Shown here: positions 1 to 7,896 of the stretch, one piece after another
Position numbering within the stretch: position 1 is the stretch's first letter
Layout of the letters: each line of letters starts with the position of its first letter
NCBI GenBank assembly: GCA_019058315.1
Contig: JAHPZH010000004.1
Location: 186,001 to 250,000, forward strand
DNA length: 64,000 nucleotides
From: Candidatus Helarchaeota archaeon
GTDB lineage: Archaea; Asgardarchaeota; Lokiarchaeia; Helarchaeales; RDOG01
Reading direction: 5' to 3'
Notes under the pieces: generated by a model
Database searches by the model: none
The model's input: only the letters and a program-made list of their open reading frames with translations
What the model was told of the DNA's origin: nothing
Program-made: the position numbers and the translations under genes

Positions 1-1410
1 GGGGTAAATGGTGCAGTACGGGATTATGTTTTGTTTTTATTGTCGATGATCTACTTAAATCCCAACCTAGCAAGAGAAATGCTTGAATTCATATTAAGAA
101 CAATGTCTCCTGATGGGAAACTCCCATATGCTACATATGGAATCGGAAGACATATGGGTGCATTTGTTCATGAAACATCCTCTGATCTACATCTTTTTTT
201 ACTATGGGGTATTGTAGAATATCTCTATGCTACTCGAGATTTTACATTTTTAAAAAAAATAATCCCCTTTTATCCCCTTAAATCAAAAAAAAGTTCTAAT
301 GTACTTGAAAGAATTAGAATTAGTGTAAAATTTATATTTAAAAAAGTAGGCATTGGTGAACATGGTCTTATTAAGGTAGGATCTGGTGATTGGTCTGATG
401 GTATCTCATTATTTGCAAAAAATAGAAAAAAATTTCTAAAATACGGTGAATCTTCTTTCAACTCTGCATTTGCTCTTTATCTTATTCCCCACTTAACCGA
501 TTTATTAGAGGATCAAAGCCCTAAAATTACAAAATTCTTAAAAAAAATATATAATAATTTAAAAAAGGCAATATTAAATACATGGAATGGAAGATGGTTT
601 TTCCGTGGTTATGATGGAATGGGGAATCCAATTGGTGATAAAAATCTTTTTTTAGAACACCATGTTTGGCTACTTTTAACAGATATCTTATCAAAAAATC
701 AGAAAGAAATTTTAATAAATAATATAAATAAATTACTCGATTCAAAGTCAAAAACTGGTCAGTATATTCTTTATCCACCAGCAAATGTTATGTTAAATGT
801 TTTACCTCGAGGTTGGGATGTAAACGGAGGAATTTGGCCTGCTATGAATTTCTTATTAACATGGGCTTATTCTCGATACGATTCAGATAAGGGTTTTCAA
901 TCTCTACTAAAAAATTCTATGGCTAAAAGAGCGGAAGTATATCCCAATATATGGTATGGAATCTGGAGTGGCTCAGATTCCTATAATGCAGAATATGCAT
1001 TAAATCCTGGTCAAACATTTATTCATCCAGCCACTCCCCAAACCGATTTTCCCATAATGAATTTGAATCTACATGCTAATTTTCTTAATTCTATTATTAA
1101 ACTGGTAGGTTTTAATCCGACTTTTAAACAAATTATTATTGATCCAAAACTTTCTTTGGATTCATTTCATTTAAAAACTCAAATTTTTGAGTTAACTTGT
1201 AATAATAATGAGATTTCAGGATTTTATAACCCTCTAAATGAGGATGAATGTATATTAAAAATTCGAAAACCATCTAATTGGAATGGAAATATTACAGTTT
1301 TGATAAATCAGCGAGCAACAGAAAATTTTAAGTTTGAGGGCGATTGGATTTTAATAAAAGATAAAATTCCCTATACAGGTATTAAATTCTCTTTAAAATT
1401 AAACATATAG
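1..1410 (+). CDS. GH94-like glycoside phosphorylase/hydrolase, C-terminal part
   Basis: The reading frame is open from the first base, so the N-terminus lies outside the window; the first in-frame ATG, at 46, is internal. The visible ~470 residues look like the (alpha/alpha)6-barrel and C-terminal beta part of GH94-type enzymes (cellobiose or chitobiose phosphorylases). Clues are the GAVRDYV segment at the left edge, a helix like those with DLHLFLLWGIVEYL, a GWDVNGGIWPAMNFL segment and, near the C-terminus, QTDFPIMNLNLHANFL. GH94 enzymes cleave beta-glycosidic links using phosphate. Which substrate is used, and whether this is a phosphorylase or a glycan-synthase-type enzyme, cannot be decided without the missing half. 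It ends 30 bp before the convergent helical gene. The family call is by motif resemblance only. Confidence 0.6.
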   Translation, partial: GVNGAVRDYVLFLLSMIYLNPNLAREMLEFILRTMSPDGKLPYATYGIGRHMGAFVHETSSDLHLFLLWGIVEYLYATRDFTFLKKIIPFYPLKSKKSSNVLERIRISVKFIFKKVGIGEHGLIKVGSGDWSDGISLFAKNRKKFLKYGESSFNSAFALYLIPHLTDLLEDQSPKITKFLKKIYNNLKKAILNTWNGRWFFRGYDGMGNPIGDKNLFLEHHVWLLLTDILSKNQKEILINNINKLLDSKSKTGQYILYPPANVMLNVLPRGWDVNGGIWPAMNFLLTWAYSRYDSDKGFQSLLKNSMAKRAEVYPNIWYGIWSGSDSYNAEYALNPGQTFIHPATPQTDFPIMNLNLHANFLNSIIKLVGFNPTFKQIIIDPKLSLDSFHLKTQIFELTCNNNEISGFYNPLNEDECILKIRKPSNWNGNITVLINQRATENFKFEGDWILIKDKIPYTGIKFSLKLNI

Positions 1411-1439
1411 AAAAATAACTGTGCGAAAAACTTTTGGAA

Positions 1440-3317
1440 TTATAAATTTTCGGCAATACTCTTTCGATATTCAGGATACATTTCATTTAAGGATTTAATC
1501 ATCCTCTTTACATCATTAAAAGCATCAATCCGTTTTTTAAATTCATCTTTTTCAATAGCAAGACTAGCAAATTGTGCTTCTAATCTAATTTTACTACCAT
1601 CAATCTTCTCGATAAAGGTAATTGGATTCAATAAATATTTAGGATCTTCTAAAAATAATGTTGGAAGATCTTTTTGAGCAATAGTCATCTTTCTTGAAAG
1701 AGTAGATACTTGTCTATTAAATAATTTTAAGTCTTCTAATTCTTCAGTAATTTTTTCTAATGAATTAATAAATTTTCGAACAACATTGGCTATAGGATGG
1801 TTTTCATCTTTTATACCTGGAATTATTGGAACAAGATTTGCCCCTGAAATGGATTTTTTTGTGATTTTTGCTAATTCATTCAAAAGTTCATCTTTTTCTT
1901 TTTCCAATTCTTTTATAGTATTTAAAAAGAGCTCAAGTGAAGCGTTATATAGAGGTAATTCGCTTACTGTTGGCTCATGTGCCCAACCTTTATCTCTATA
2001 AAATTCAGTTATTAATTCTTCAGCTCTTTGTATTGTATCAGATTCTAGAGTCGAAATGCTTTCCTCTTGGGCTTTAAGCTTTAAGTATGGAAGTGAACTA
2101 TCTTTTTCAAACTCCTCAATGATTTCTTTTTTTCGTTCTATCAATTGTGTAGAATCAATAATATCAGATCTACTGAGTTCGGATATATTGATTCCTCCTT
2201 TCTCTATTACTTCTCTTTGATAATCCATGATCCATTCCCCTGGCTTAGTTTTAGTAAACATTGGAGTGATCTCATGGTTAATTTTTCTAACATACTCATC
2301 AAGGTGTTTTGCCATATCCTCTAATGTCACAGCGTATTCTTCCATTGTCGATTCATATTTTAATCGATTTGTCAGCATCGTTATTTTTGTGCCAGTACTG
2401 ATAGATCCACCAATTTTTTCAACTTCTATTCTAAGTTTTTCCATGTCTGCTTTTCCCATTATCGCTTGTAATGTAACTGATAGGAATGTAGCCAGTGCAT
2501 TGAAATTATCGAGAACATTTTGTGCAAGATTTCTAATATTTTCAGGTGTATTATCACCCATCAATTTTTTTTCATATATTATTGCCAAAGGATCGGCTCT
2601 TATAGATCCAAAATCAGTTTTTTCTGGAAAAAAATACCGATATATTTTTTCTTTTGAGTCTAGAATATTTTCATTCCCAATTTTCGCTTCTTCTAGAAGA
2701 TGTCTGATCATATCAGCGACAGTTCTGTAATCCTTTGATTTTTTTAATAATTCAGTAATTTCATCATGACCAATTTCTGTTATTGTTGTTAGAAAAGGTA
2801 GAAGTATTTCTAATTGTTTTTTGCATGCTTTAGGACTTTTTTCATCTTTAAATTGCCCAAAGAATACAGCTTCAATCGAAGGTCCAAAATCACTAGGCAA
2901 ATCCATAATAGAATCAGTACATGCATCCAAAAGCTTAAGACCGTCTTCTTTAAATAGGATACTTCGAATACCCTTCTCCGCAGCCTTAAGTCTCATGCTT
3001 TTTTCATGTTTGGCTTCAAAAAACATTTTTTGTTTTTTGTCTTTAATAAATTTCTTTATTTTTATTCTTAACATAGGTAATAAATCTGCAATTGGTTGAA
3101 ATGATCCACTCTGGGTATAATTAAGAATAACTTGCTCCATTCTTTCAATCAATTTTTCCCTAATTAACTTCTCATCCTTTGTAAAATCACTATTAAAATT
3201 ATCTATAAGACTTTTTAGGAACGATTTAATTTCTTTTATCCCTTTTTGCACATTAACAGCTTCATTACTTATATTAACTTTATCTACGAGTATCTTTATT
3301 TTTTGTAATCGTTCCAT
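1440..3317 (-). CDS. Large helical protein of unknown function beside a small GTPase
   Basis: About 625 residues, almost entirely predicted helix, with charged heptad-like stretches (for example around residues 400-520) and no signal peptide or membrane segment. I do not recognise a family. An upstream GTG at 3371 would add 18 residues that include a hydrophobic run. I prefer the ATG at 3317 because a TATA-like element (minus strand, 3348-3335) lies about 20-30 bp before it, which fits a leaderless start. It follows the small GTPase gene on the same strand, so an effector or regulator role for that GTPase is a guess from position only. The C-terminal ~130 residues (IDAFNDVKRMIKSLNEMYPEYR and before) are also helical. 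Confidence 0.75.
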   Translation of the reverse strand: MERLQKIKILVDKVNISNEAVNVQKGIKEIKSFLKSLIDNFNSDFTKDEKLIREKLIERMEQVILNYTQSGSFQPIADLLPMLRIKIKKFIKDKKQKMFFEAKHEKSMRLKAAEKGIRSILFKEDGLKLLDACTDSIMDLPSDFGPSIEAVFFGQFKDEKSPKACKKQLEILLPFLTTITEIGHDEITELLKKSKDYRTVADMIRHLLEEAKIGNENILDSKEKIYRYFFPEKTDFGSIRADPLAIIYEKKLMGDNTPENIRNLAQNVLDNFNALATFLSVTLQAIMGKADMEKLRIEVEKIGGSISTGTKITMLTNRLKYESTMEEYAVTLEDMAKHLDEYVRKINHEITPMFTKTKPGEWIMDYQREVIEKGGINISELSRSDIIDSTQLIERKKEIIEEFEKDSSLPYLKLKAQEESISTLESDTIQRAEELITEFYRDKGWAHEPTVSELPLYNASLELFLNTIKELEKEKDELLNELAKITKKSISGANLVPIIPGIKDENHPIANVVRKFINSLEKITEELEDLKLFNRQVSTLSRKMTIAQKDLPTLFLEDPKYLLNPITFIEKIDGSKIRLEAQFASLAIEKDEFKKRIDAFNDVKRMIKSLNEMYPEYRKSIAENL

Positions 3318-3334
3318 ATTATTTGTTAATAATA

Positions 3335-3348
3335 CAAATATAATATAG
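3335..3348 (-). promoter_or_regulatory. Putative TATA-like element for the helical protein gene
   Basis: On the minus strand this reads as a TATATTATATTT-type run located about 20-30 bp upstream of the ATG at 3317. This is the spacing expected for a leaderless archaeal transcript. The background is very AT-rich, so the call rests on position only. Confidence 0.3.
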
Positions 3349-3458
3349 TTTGGGATCTCATCGTTTTTCACTTGAATAATAATAAAAAAGCAACAAATTA
3401 GTTGAAAAATTTAAAAATAGAAATTTATTGGAAATAATTTTTTTTATAAACTATTAAT

Positions 3459-3944
3459 TTACGAAAAAATTCTTGTTAATTGATTAAATAAGGCTCTTTT
3501 ATTGTCTTGATCAACTGCTACCATTCCAATTGTTTCTACACCGAAGTATCTCTCGATTTCCTTTGGATCCATAGCTCCGTCGGTGTCTTGCTTATTGGCA
3601 ATAGCAATAACTTTTGCTCCTTGATAATTCTTATATTTGTTTAGGATTTGTTTTGTTTTCTTCACGTTTTCGGTGGATGAATCTGTGACAACACAAATTA
3701 AGCTTGATCCTCGAAGAAATGAATCCCAGAGGAATTCAAATTGTTCTTGACCTGCAATATCCCAAAGACTTAATTGAAAATCATCTTTTAAAGAAGCGGT
3801 TCCAAAATCAAGACCAATAGTTGGATCATAAGAAGTATTTAGATTTTTCTTCCCACTTAATAATTTTACTAAAGTACTTTTTCCCACTCCAGGATAACCT
3901 ATTAAAGCTGTTTTTACTATTTTTCTCATGCTATCATGCTCCAT
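3459..3944 (-). CDS. Small Ras/Arf-superfamily GTPase
   Basis: A 161-residue single-domain GTPase. The P-loop is GYPGVGKS at residues 16-23, a switch I threonine lies in DPTIGLDFG, the G3 motif is WDIAGQE, and the G4 motif is NKQD followed by an Arf/SRPRB-like DGAMDPKEIERYF segment. It is slightly shorter than Ras or Rab proteins and has no C-terminal cysteine or lipid-anchor motif. Small GTPases of this kind are abundant in Asgard archaea, and the closest eukaryotic resemblance here is Arf or SR-beta rather than Rab. The alternative start is Met6. It lies upstream of the helical protein gene on the same strand. Confidence 0.9.
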   Translation of the reverse strand: MEHDSMRKIVKTALIGYPGVGKSTLVKLLSGKKNLNTSYDPTIGLDFGTASLKDDFQLSLWDIAGQEQFEFLWDSFLRGSSLICVVTDSSTENVKKTKQILNKYKNYQGAKVIAIANKQDTDGAMDPKEIERYFGVETIGMVAVDQDNKRALFNQLTRIFS

Positions 3945-4105
3945 TAGCTATCGTTTTATAATAAAAAATGATCATATAATCATCAAGACCATCTATGTAT
4001 TACGTAGATCAATACAGTCAAGATAAATTTCAAAAAGACAAAAATTTATTATTCAAATTTTTTTTAATTTAAGAAAAAGATATTTAACGAATAGAAGGTT
4101 TTAAA

Positions 4106-4441
4106 TTGGAATTTTGTCCCGAATGCGAGTCTTTGATGCGCGTACATAAAATAAATGGAAAATCAGTTTTAAAATGTCGATGTGGATATATAAAAGAGAT
4201 GAATGAACAAGAAGATATAGCAACCACTTCTAAAGCAGTTAAATCCAAAACAAAATCCCAAAAAGGCGAGATTGAAGTAATAGACGATAGTGTAAATACA
4301 TTACCTACAAAAGTTGAGGAATGTCCAAAGTGTGGTAATAAAAAAGCGGTTTATTGGCAAGTACAAACTCGCAGTGGAGACGAAAGTATGACGACTTTTT
4401 TTCGTTGCACGAAATGTAGATACACTTGGCGTGAATATTAA
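4106..4441 (+). CDS. tfs: Transcription elongation factor TFS (TFIIS/RpoM-like)
   Basis: A 111-residue protein with two zinc ribbons. The N-terminal Rpb9-like ribbon has CPEC and CRCGY; the C-terminal TFIIS-type ribbon has CPKCGNKKA, the segment WQVQTRSGDESMTTFFRC, and CTKCRYTW. The Asp-Glu pair at the tip of the second ribbon (GDES) is the catalytic acidic pair that stimulates transcript cleavage in backtracked RNA polymerase. Both ribbons and the pair are intact, so it should be active. The start is TTG. The RNase III-like gene follows about 50 bp downstream on the same strand. Confidence 0.93.
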   Translation: MEFCPECESLMRVHKINGKSVLKCRCGYIKEMNEQEDIATTSKAVKSKTKSQKGEIEVIDDSVNTLPTKVEECPKCGNKKAVYWQVQTRSGDESMTTFFRCTKCRYTWREY

Positions 4442-4492
4442 TTTTAATGCTCCATAATTAGCTTTGTGTGTATTTTATTGAGTTTTTTTAAT

Positions 4493-4909
4493 ATGGATGA
4501 AATTTTAAAGGACTACAAAGGATTAACAGAAATCTTTAAAGATAAAAAATTAGCTAAATTCGGAGATAATTTAATTAATTTTATTTATTCATTGGCAAAA
4601 TCCATGGTTTTAAAGTCCCCTGAGGGGTGGAAAGTATCCGCTAATGTTCTAGCTCAAGCTATGAGAGATGCTGATATAAGAAAATATGCACCAAAGAGAG
4701 CTTCATCCCATGATATAGGTGATTTCGCAGAGGCTTTAACAGCTTACACATGGTTATCAAAATTAATCACATTAGAAGAAGCTACTGAGATTTTAAGTAG
4801 AAATTTGGAGGGGGGTAATTTTGCGGATATAAAAAAAGAAGAAAGAACCGCAGTTATAGCATTTACTGAATTATTTCGAAAGATTAAGGAAAAATTAAAT
4901 TTGAAGTAA
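4493..4909 (+). CDS. Archaeal ribonuclease III-family protein
   Basis: About 138 residues, all helical, with the pattern of the small archaeal RNase III-like family: KLAKFGDNLINFIYSLAKS, then SPEGWKVSANVLAQAMRDA, RASSHDIGDFAEALTAYTWL and the ITLEEA segment. It lacks the double-stranded-RNA-binding domain of bacterial RNase III, as is usual for this family. The Asp and Glu residues in GDFAEAL are candidate metal ligands. I chose the ATG at 4493; the upstream GTG at 4466 would add nine hydrophobic residues unlike the family. It sits between tfs and rpoL, consistent with an RNA-processing role. The exact substrate is unknown. Confidence 0.8.
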   Translation: MDEILKDYKGLTEIFKDKKLAKFGDNLINFIYSLAKSMVLKSPEGWKVSANVLAQAMRDADIRKYAPKRASSHDIGDFAEALTAYTWLSKLITLEEATEILSRNLEGGNFADIKKEERTAVIAFTELFRKIKEKLNLK

Positions 4910-4922
4910 ATTTTAATTCATA

Positions 4923-5228
4923 TTAAGAAGAATCACCATTTAATTCTTCTATCTGTTCTGAAAATATCGTGATAAATTCATCTGATTTATCAACTAATAC
5001 TTTTATAGCGTCTTTTAACGCTTGAATTGGCGACTTTTTTCCATTAGTTTTAACATAAAGTGTAGGCTCTGGCATTAAAGGGTGCTTTATTCGATAACCC
5101 GCAAATTCTACATCTTTATCTTCAAATAAAATAGTTCTAAGTGGAACGCAAAGTGAGTGACCTTCTCCACGAATCTTTATTTCAATAAGATTTTCCTTAT
5201 CATTTTTTGTTAATACTTCTAGTTGCAC
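4923..5228 (-). CDS. rpoL: DNA-directed RNA polymerase subunit L (Rpb11-like)
   Basis: A 101-residue protein matching archaeal RpoL. The core GEGHSLCVPLRTILFEDKDV matches the assembly-platform motif that forms the heterodimer with RpoD (Rpb3-like). It is followed by the FAGYRIKHPLMPEPTLYVKT strand region and a long C-terminal helix that ends in acidic residues. The length is normal. It converges with the RNase III-like gene, with 13 bp between the two stop codons. Confidence 0.95.
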   Translation of the reverse strand: MQLEVLTKNDKENLIEIKIRGEGHSLCVPLRTILFEDKDVEFAGYRIKHPLMPEPTLYVKTNGKKSPIQALKDAIKVLVDKSDEFITIFSEQIEELNGDSS

Positions 5229-5361
5229 CTTAACACCATATTTAAAATATAGAGTTTTTTTATTAATTTAATTCTAAATAATAATTACTTAAATTAGTGG
5301 TTAAGAAATATTAATTTTGTTATTCTATTAAAATTAATCCGATTTTTTATTTATGGTGTAA

Positions 5362-5586
5362 TTGATATTGGGACGGACAAATAAAAAAGAACTTGTAATA
5401 AATATTAAAAATAATAAACAACTTGATTTTATAACCAAAATAAAGAAGAAGTTGAATTTTATTGGTCTTCAAATTATTTTAAAACAAAATTCAATTCATA
5501 TAATCTTAAGTGGTCCACGAGAACGTATTAATTATGCAATTCAAATGATTAAAAAAATTCAAAAGGAAAATAAAGCCGAATCATAA
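5362..5586 (+). CDS. Small basic protein of unknown function
   Basis: A 74-residue lysine-rich protein with an alternating beta-alpha-beta-beta-alpha look (ELVINIKN, a helix with DFITKIKKKL, IILKQNSIHIILSG, a helix ERINYAIQMIKKI). This is reminiscent of KH-like or ferredoxin-like RNA-binding folds, but I cannot assign a family. The start is TTG at 5362 or 5368; the ATG at 5353 is followed at once by a stop. Its end overlaps the end of csl4 on the other strand by a few bases. It lies among RNA polymerase and exosome genes, so an RNA-related role is possible but unproven. Confidence 0.55.
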   Translation: MILGRTNKKELVINIKNNKQLDFITKIKKKLNFIGLQIILKQNSIHIILSGPRERINYAIQMIKKIQKENKAES

Positions 5587-6159
5587 TTTCATTGACCCAT
5601 AATCTTTTGCTATTTTTCTTTGCTCGAACCTATTACATGTTGAGCAATAAAGATTCTTCCCTCTAAGCTCTAAGACGGCACCACAAATAACACAGAATGC
5701 TAATATGACACCAAGTGATGAACTCGCGGTAGTTATTTGAAAGAATGTATCCCTATTATCAATTACTTTTGCACGAATAACATCAAATGGTTTAAAAACA
5801 TCTGATATATTATCAACATAACTTTTAGAAACGTTACTTATATGTAAATCTGCTGAGAAAGTAGATCTCGCATTGAATTCATTGTTATTATTAATATCAA
5901 CAATAGCAACTTGCTTTTTAATGGTATCAACTCGCCCTATAACTATATCGTTTACTTCTGGAATTGGTGTTCTTTTGTTTCTTATAACAGAAATAATCCT
6001 TTCTCTCTCATTTATTTGTAAATTACCCAAAACGGTGGCGTATATTTTTCCTTCTTCTTCATATGTCCCTGGACCGGGAAAATACATCTCAATTACACCA
6101 ATTTTTTGGCCAGGGATTACAAAATCACCAGCTTTAAATTCTTTTTCAACATCATTCAT
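5581..6159 (-). CDS. csl4: Exosome complex RNA-binding protein Csl4
   Basis: A 192-residue protein with the three-part Csl4 layout. The N-terminal beta domain has GDFVIPGQKIGVIEMYFPG and the GKIYATVLG segment. The central S1 RNA-binding domain spans roughly residues 65-150 (GRVDTIKKQVAIVDI, DLHISNVS, and KPFDVIRAKVID). The C-terminal zinc ribbon has CVIC and CSTC near residues 157-177. Csl4 caps the archaeal exosome ring and helps recruit RNA for 3'-5' decay or tailing. The Rrp4, Rrp41 and Rrp42 partners are not in this window. It lies 37 bp downstream of the methyltransferase stop in genome order but precedes nothing on its own strand; both are on the minus strand. Confidence 0.93.
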   Translation of the reverse strand: MNDVEKEFKAGDFVIPGQKIGVIEMYFPGPGTYEEEGKIYATVLGNLQINERERIISVIRNKRTPIPEVNDIVIGRVDTIKKQVAIVDINNNNEFNARSTFSADLHISNVSKSYVDNISDVFKPFDVIRAKVIDNRDTFFQITTASSSLGVILAFCVICGAVLELRGKNLYCSTCNRFEQRKIAKDYGSMKL

Positions 6160-6196
6160 AAATATCGCCTAATTCAAAAATAATTTCAATAATTAT

Positions 6197-6805
6197 TTAT
6201 TTAACAATTCTCCATAAATCCACTTTAACTTTATGTATTTTTTTAGAATGAAAATGAAATTGATGAGGAATTAACAATTCCATTTCTATCATACTATCAA
6301 TTTTCCCATTCATCTCATGGATGATTTTTTTTAAAAAAATTCGATTTTTTTCACCACTTTTATGCAGTGTATATATGATATTTCCTAATTCTAACGCCTT
6401 TTTTAAAAAAATTACATCTTGTCCCTTTGTCTGTACACCAAAGGGTGGATTTTGCAATACTATTTCGGCTCTTTTAGAACATTGAGAAATATCTTGTTCA
6501 ATCCATTCAATATCTGTACAACCACTTTTAATTGCATTGTTTTTTGCGATTTCTATGGCAATAGGATCAATATCAACTGCATAAACTTTTTTTGCACCTA
6601 ATAGAGATGCACCTATTGCTAGTCTACCAGTTCCACAACCTAGATCAAGAATTAGTTTATCGTATATGTCATTATTAGTGAAGTTTGCAAAATATAAAAT
6701 GTTAGCAGCGGTTTTTGCATCAATAGGGTATTGTTCCAAAGAGGGTTTTGGTTTGGGATGTGTATCCAAATTTTGTAGTAATATTTCTAATTTTTTCCTT
6801 GACAT
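6197..6805 (-). CDS. METTL5-family RNA N6-adenine methyltransferase
   Basis: About 202 residues with a class I SAM-methyltransferase fold. The opening MSRKKLEILLQNL and the LEQYPIDAKTAANIL segment are typical of archaeal METTL5-like proteins. Motif I is DLGCGTGRLAIGA, and the adenine N6-methyltransferase motif is NPPFG. Human METTL5 makes m6A in 18S rRNA; archaeal members are thought to act on RNA, which I infer here. I chose the ATG at 6805, because an upstream TTG at 6829 adds eight residues not seen in the family. The gene stands upstream of csl4 on the same strand, probably co-transcribed with it. Confidence 0.85.
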   Translation of the reverse strand: MSRKKLEILLQNLDTHPKPKPSLEQYPIDAKTAANILYFANFTNNDIYDKLILDLGCGTGRLAIGASLLGAKKVYAVDIDPIAIEIAKNNAIKSGCTDIEWIEQDISQCSKRAEIVLQNPPFGVQTKGQDVIFLKKALELGNIIYTLHKSGEKNRIFLKKIIHEMNGKIDSMIEMELLIPHQFHFHSKKIHKVKVDLWRIVK

Positions 6806-6918
6806 TAAGTTGGGAACGTTTCTTGACAATTTTAGCTCGCCAATTATTATAATGAAATGTTTATATTTTAAAGCTGATAAAATTTCACTTATATTATAGA
6901 TTCTTGGTGATTAAAAAA

Positions 6919-7848
6919 ATGCCGAACGGAAAACCAGGGTTTAAAATTGTGTTTGCTGGGCTTGATAATGCTGGTAAAACAAGTATAATATTGACAATTG
7001 ACGAGAAATATAGCAAATTACGCAATTTAAAACCAACTTTAGGCGCAGAAACTTATGGATTTGAAATATTAGGTATTCCAATTATGCGTTGGGATCTTGG
7101 TGGTCAGAAAAATCTACGAGAGCAATTTGTTCGCGATAAAAAACATTTTGAAAATACCGACTTGCTTTGTTACGTCATAGATATTATGGATTATAAAAGG
7201 TTTTATGAAAGCCTTACGTATTTATTCCAAATTATCGAGATCTTTGAAAGTTCGGGTGAAAAACCAAAAATTGTGGTATTTCTCCACAAAGTAGATCCTG
7301 ATATTGCACATGAAGAAAGAATCCAAAGTAAAATATTAGAAGCAAAAAATATGTTTGAGGGCGATGCGAAATTAAAAGAATATGATATTATATTTTTTGA
7401 AACTTCAATATACAATCCTTGGTCCTTATTAAAGGCATTTTCATATGGGATCACAAGTTTATCCACACATAAAGCAAAAGATTTTAAACAAGAACTAAAT
7501 GATTTTCTCAAAAGCACAAATTCAACAGCTGTCGTAATTTTAGACAAAAATATGATTTCCCTAGGGGAGGTTTATAGTGATGATCTTACGCAGACACTTA
7601 TTGATAAGATGACTCCTGATTTAATTCGTGCTTACAATAACTTGAGGGGTATAAGTGTCTATAAAATTGAAAAATTAATTGTTGAACTTAGTGATCAATA
7701 TCTGCTATTAACTCAAATGAATTTAAAAAAAGGGTCATTTTACATAGTTCTTCTAACAAACGAAGAAAAAATATCCGAATTAATAAAAAAATCGATACCC
7801 AATTTGTCTGTGAGAATAGAAAAAATCATTGAGGGCTTCTTTTTATAA
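6919..7848 (+). CDS. Rag/Gtr-like GTPase with C-terminal roadblock-like domain
   Basis: About 309 residues. The N-terminal GTPase domain (about 1-185) has P-loop GLDNAGKT (residues 14-21), a switch I threonine in LKPTLGAET, G3 motif WDLGGQ, and G4 motif HKVD, all as in the Rag/Arf group; HKVD is the form seen in RagC/Gtr2. The remaining ~120 residues (about 190-309; STAVVILDKNMISLGEVYS, QYLLLTQMNLKKGSFYIVLL) resemble a roadblock/longin-type alpha-beta domain, which gives the Rag architecture. Rag GTPases signal nutrient state at membranes in eukaryotes. The ATG at 6919 is preceded by a GGTGA Shine-Dalgarno site at 6906-6910; TTG 6904 and GTG 6907 are alternatives. Confidence 0.85.
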   Translation: MPNGKPGFKIVFAGLDNAGKTSIILTIDEKYSKLRNLKPTLGAETYGFEILGIPIMRWDLGGQKNLREQFVRDKKHFENTDLLCYVIDIMDYKRFYESLTYLFQIIEIFESSGEKPKIVVFLHKVDPDIAHEERIQSKILEAKNMFEGDAKLKEYDIIFFETSIYNPWSLLKAFSYGITSLSTHKAKDFKQELNDFLKSTNSTAVVILDKNMISLGEVYSDDLTQTLIDKMTPDLIRAYNNLRGISVYKIEKLIVELSDQYLLLTQMNLKKGSFYIVLLTNEEKISELIKKSIPNLSVRIEKIIEGFFL

Positions 7849-7896
7849 ATTTAAAAACTATTTTAATCTTTAACCAAAAATAGTTAAGGATTACAT

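Noticed and set aside
2227..2730. Plus-strand frame of 167 codons
   Set aside because: It is antisense to the helical protein gene, rich in Ser/Ile/Phe, and shows no domain features.
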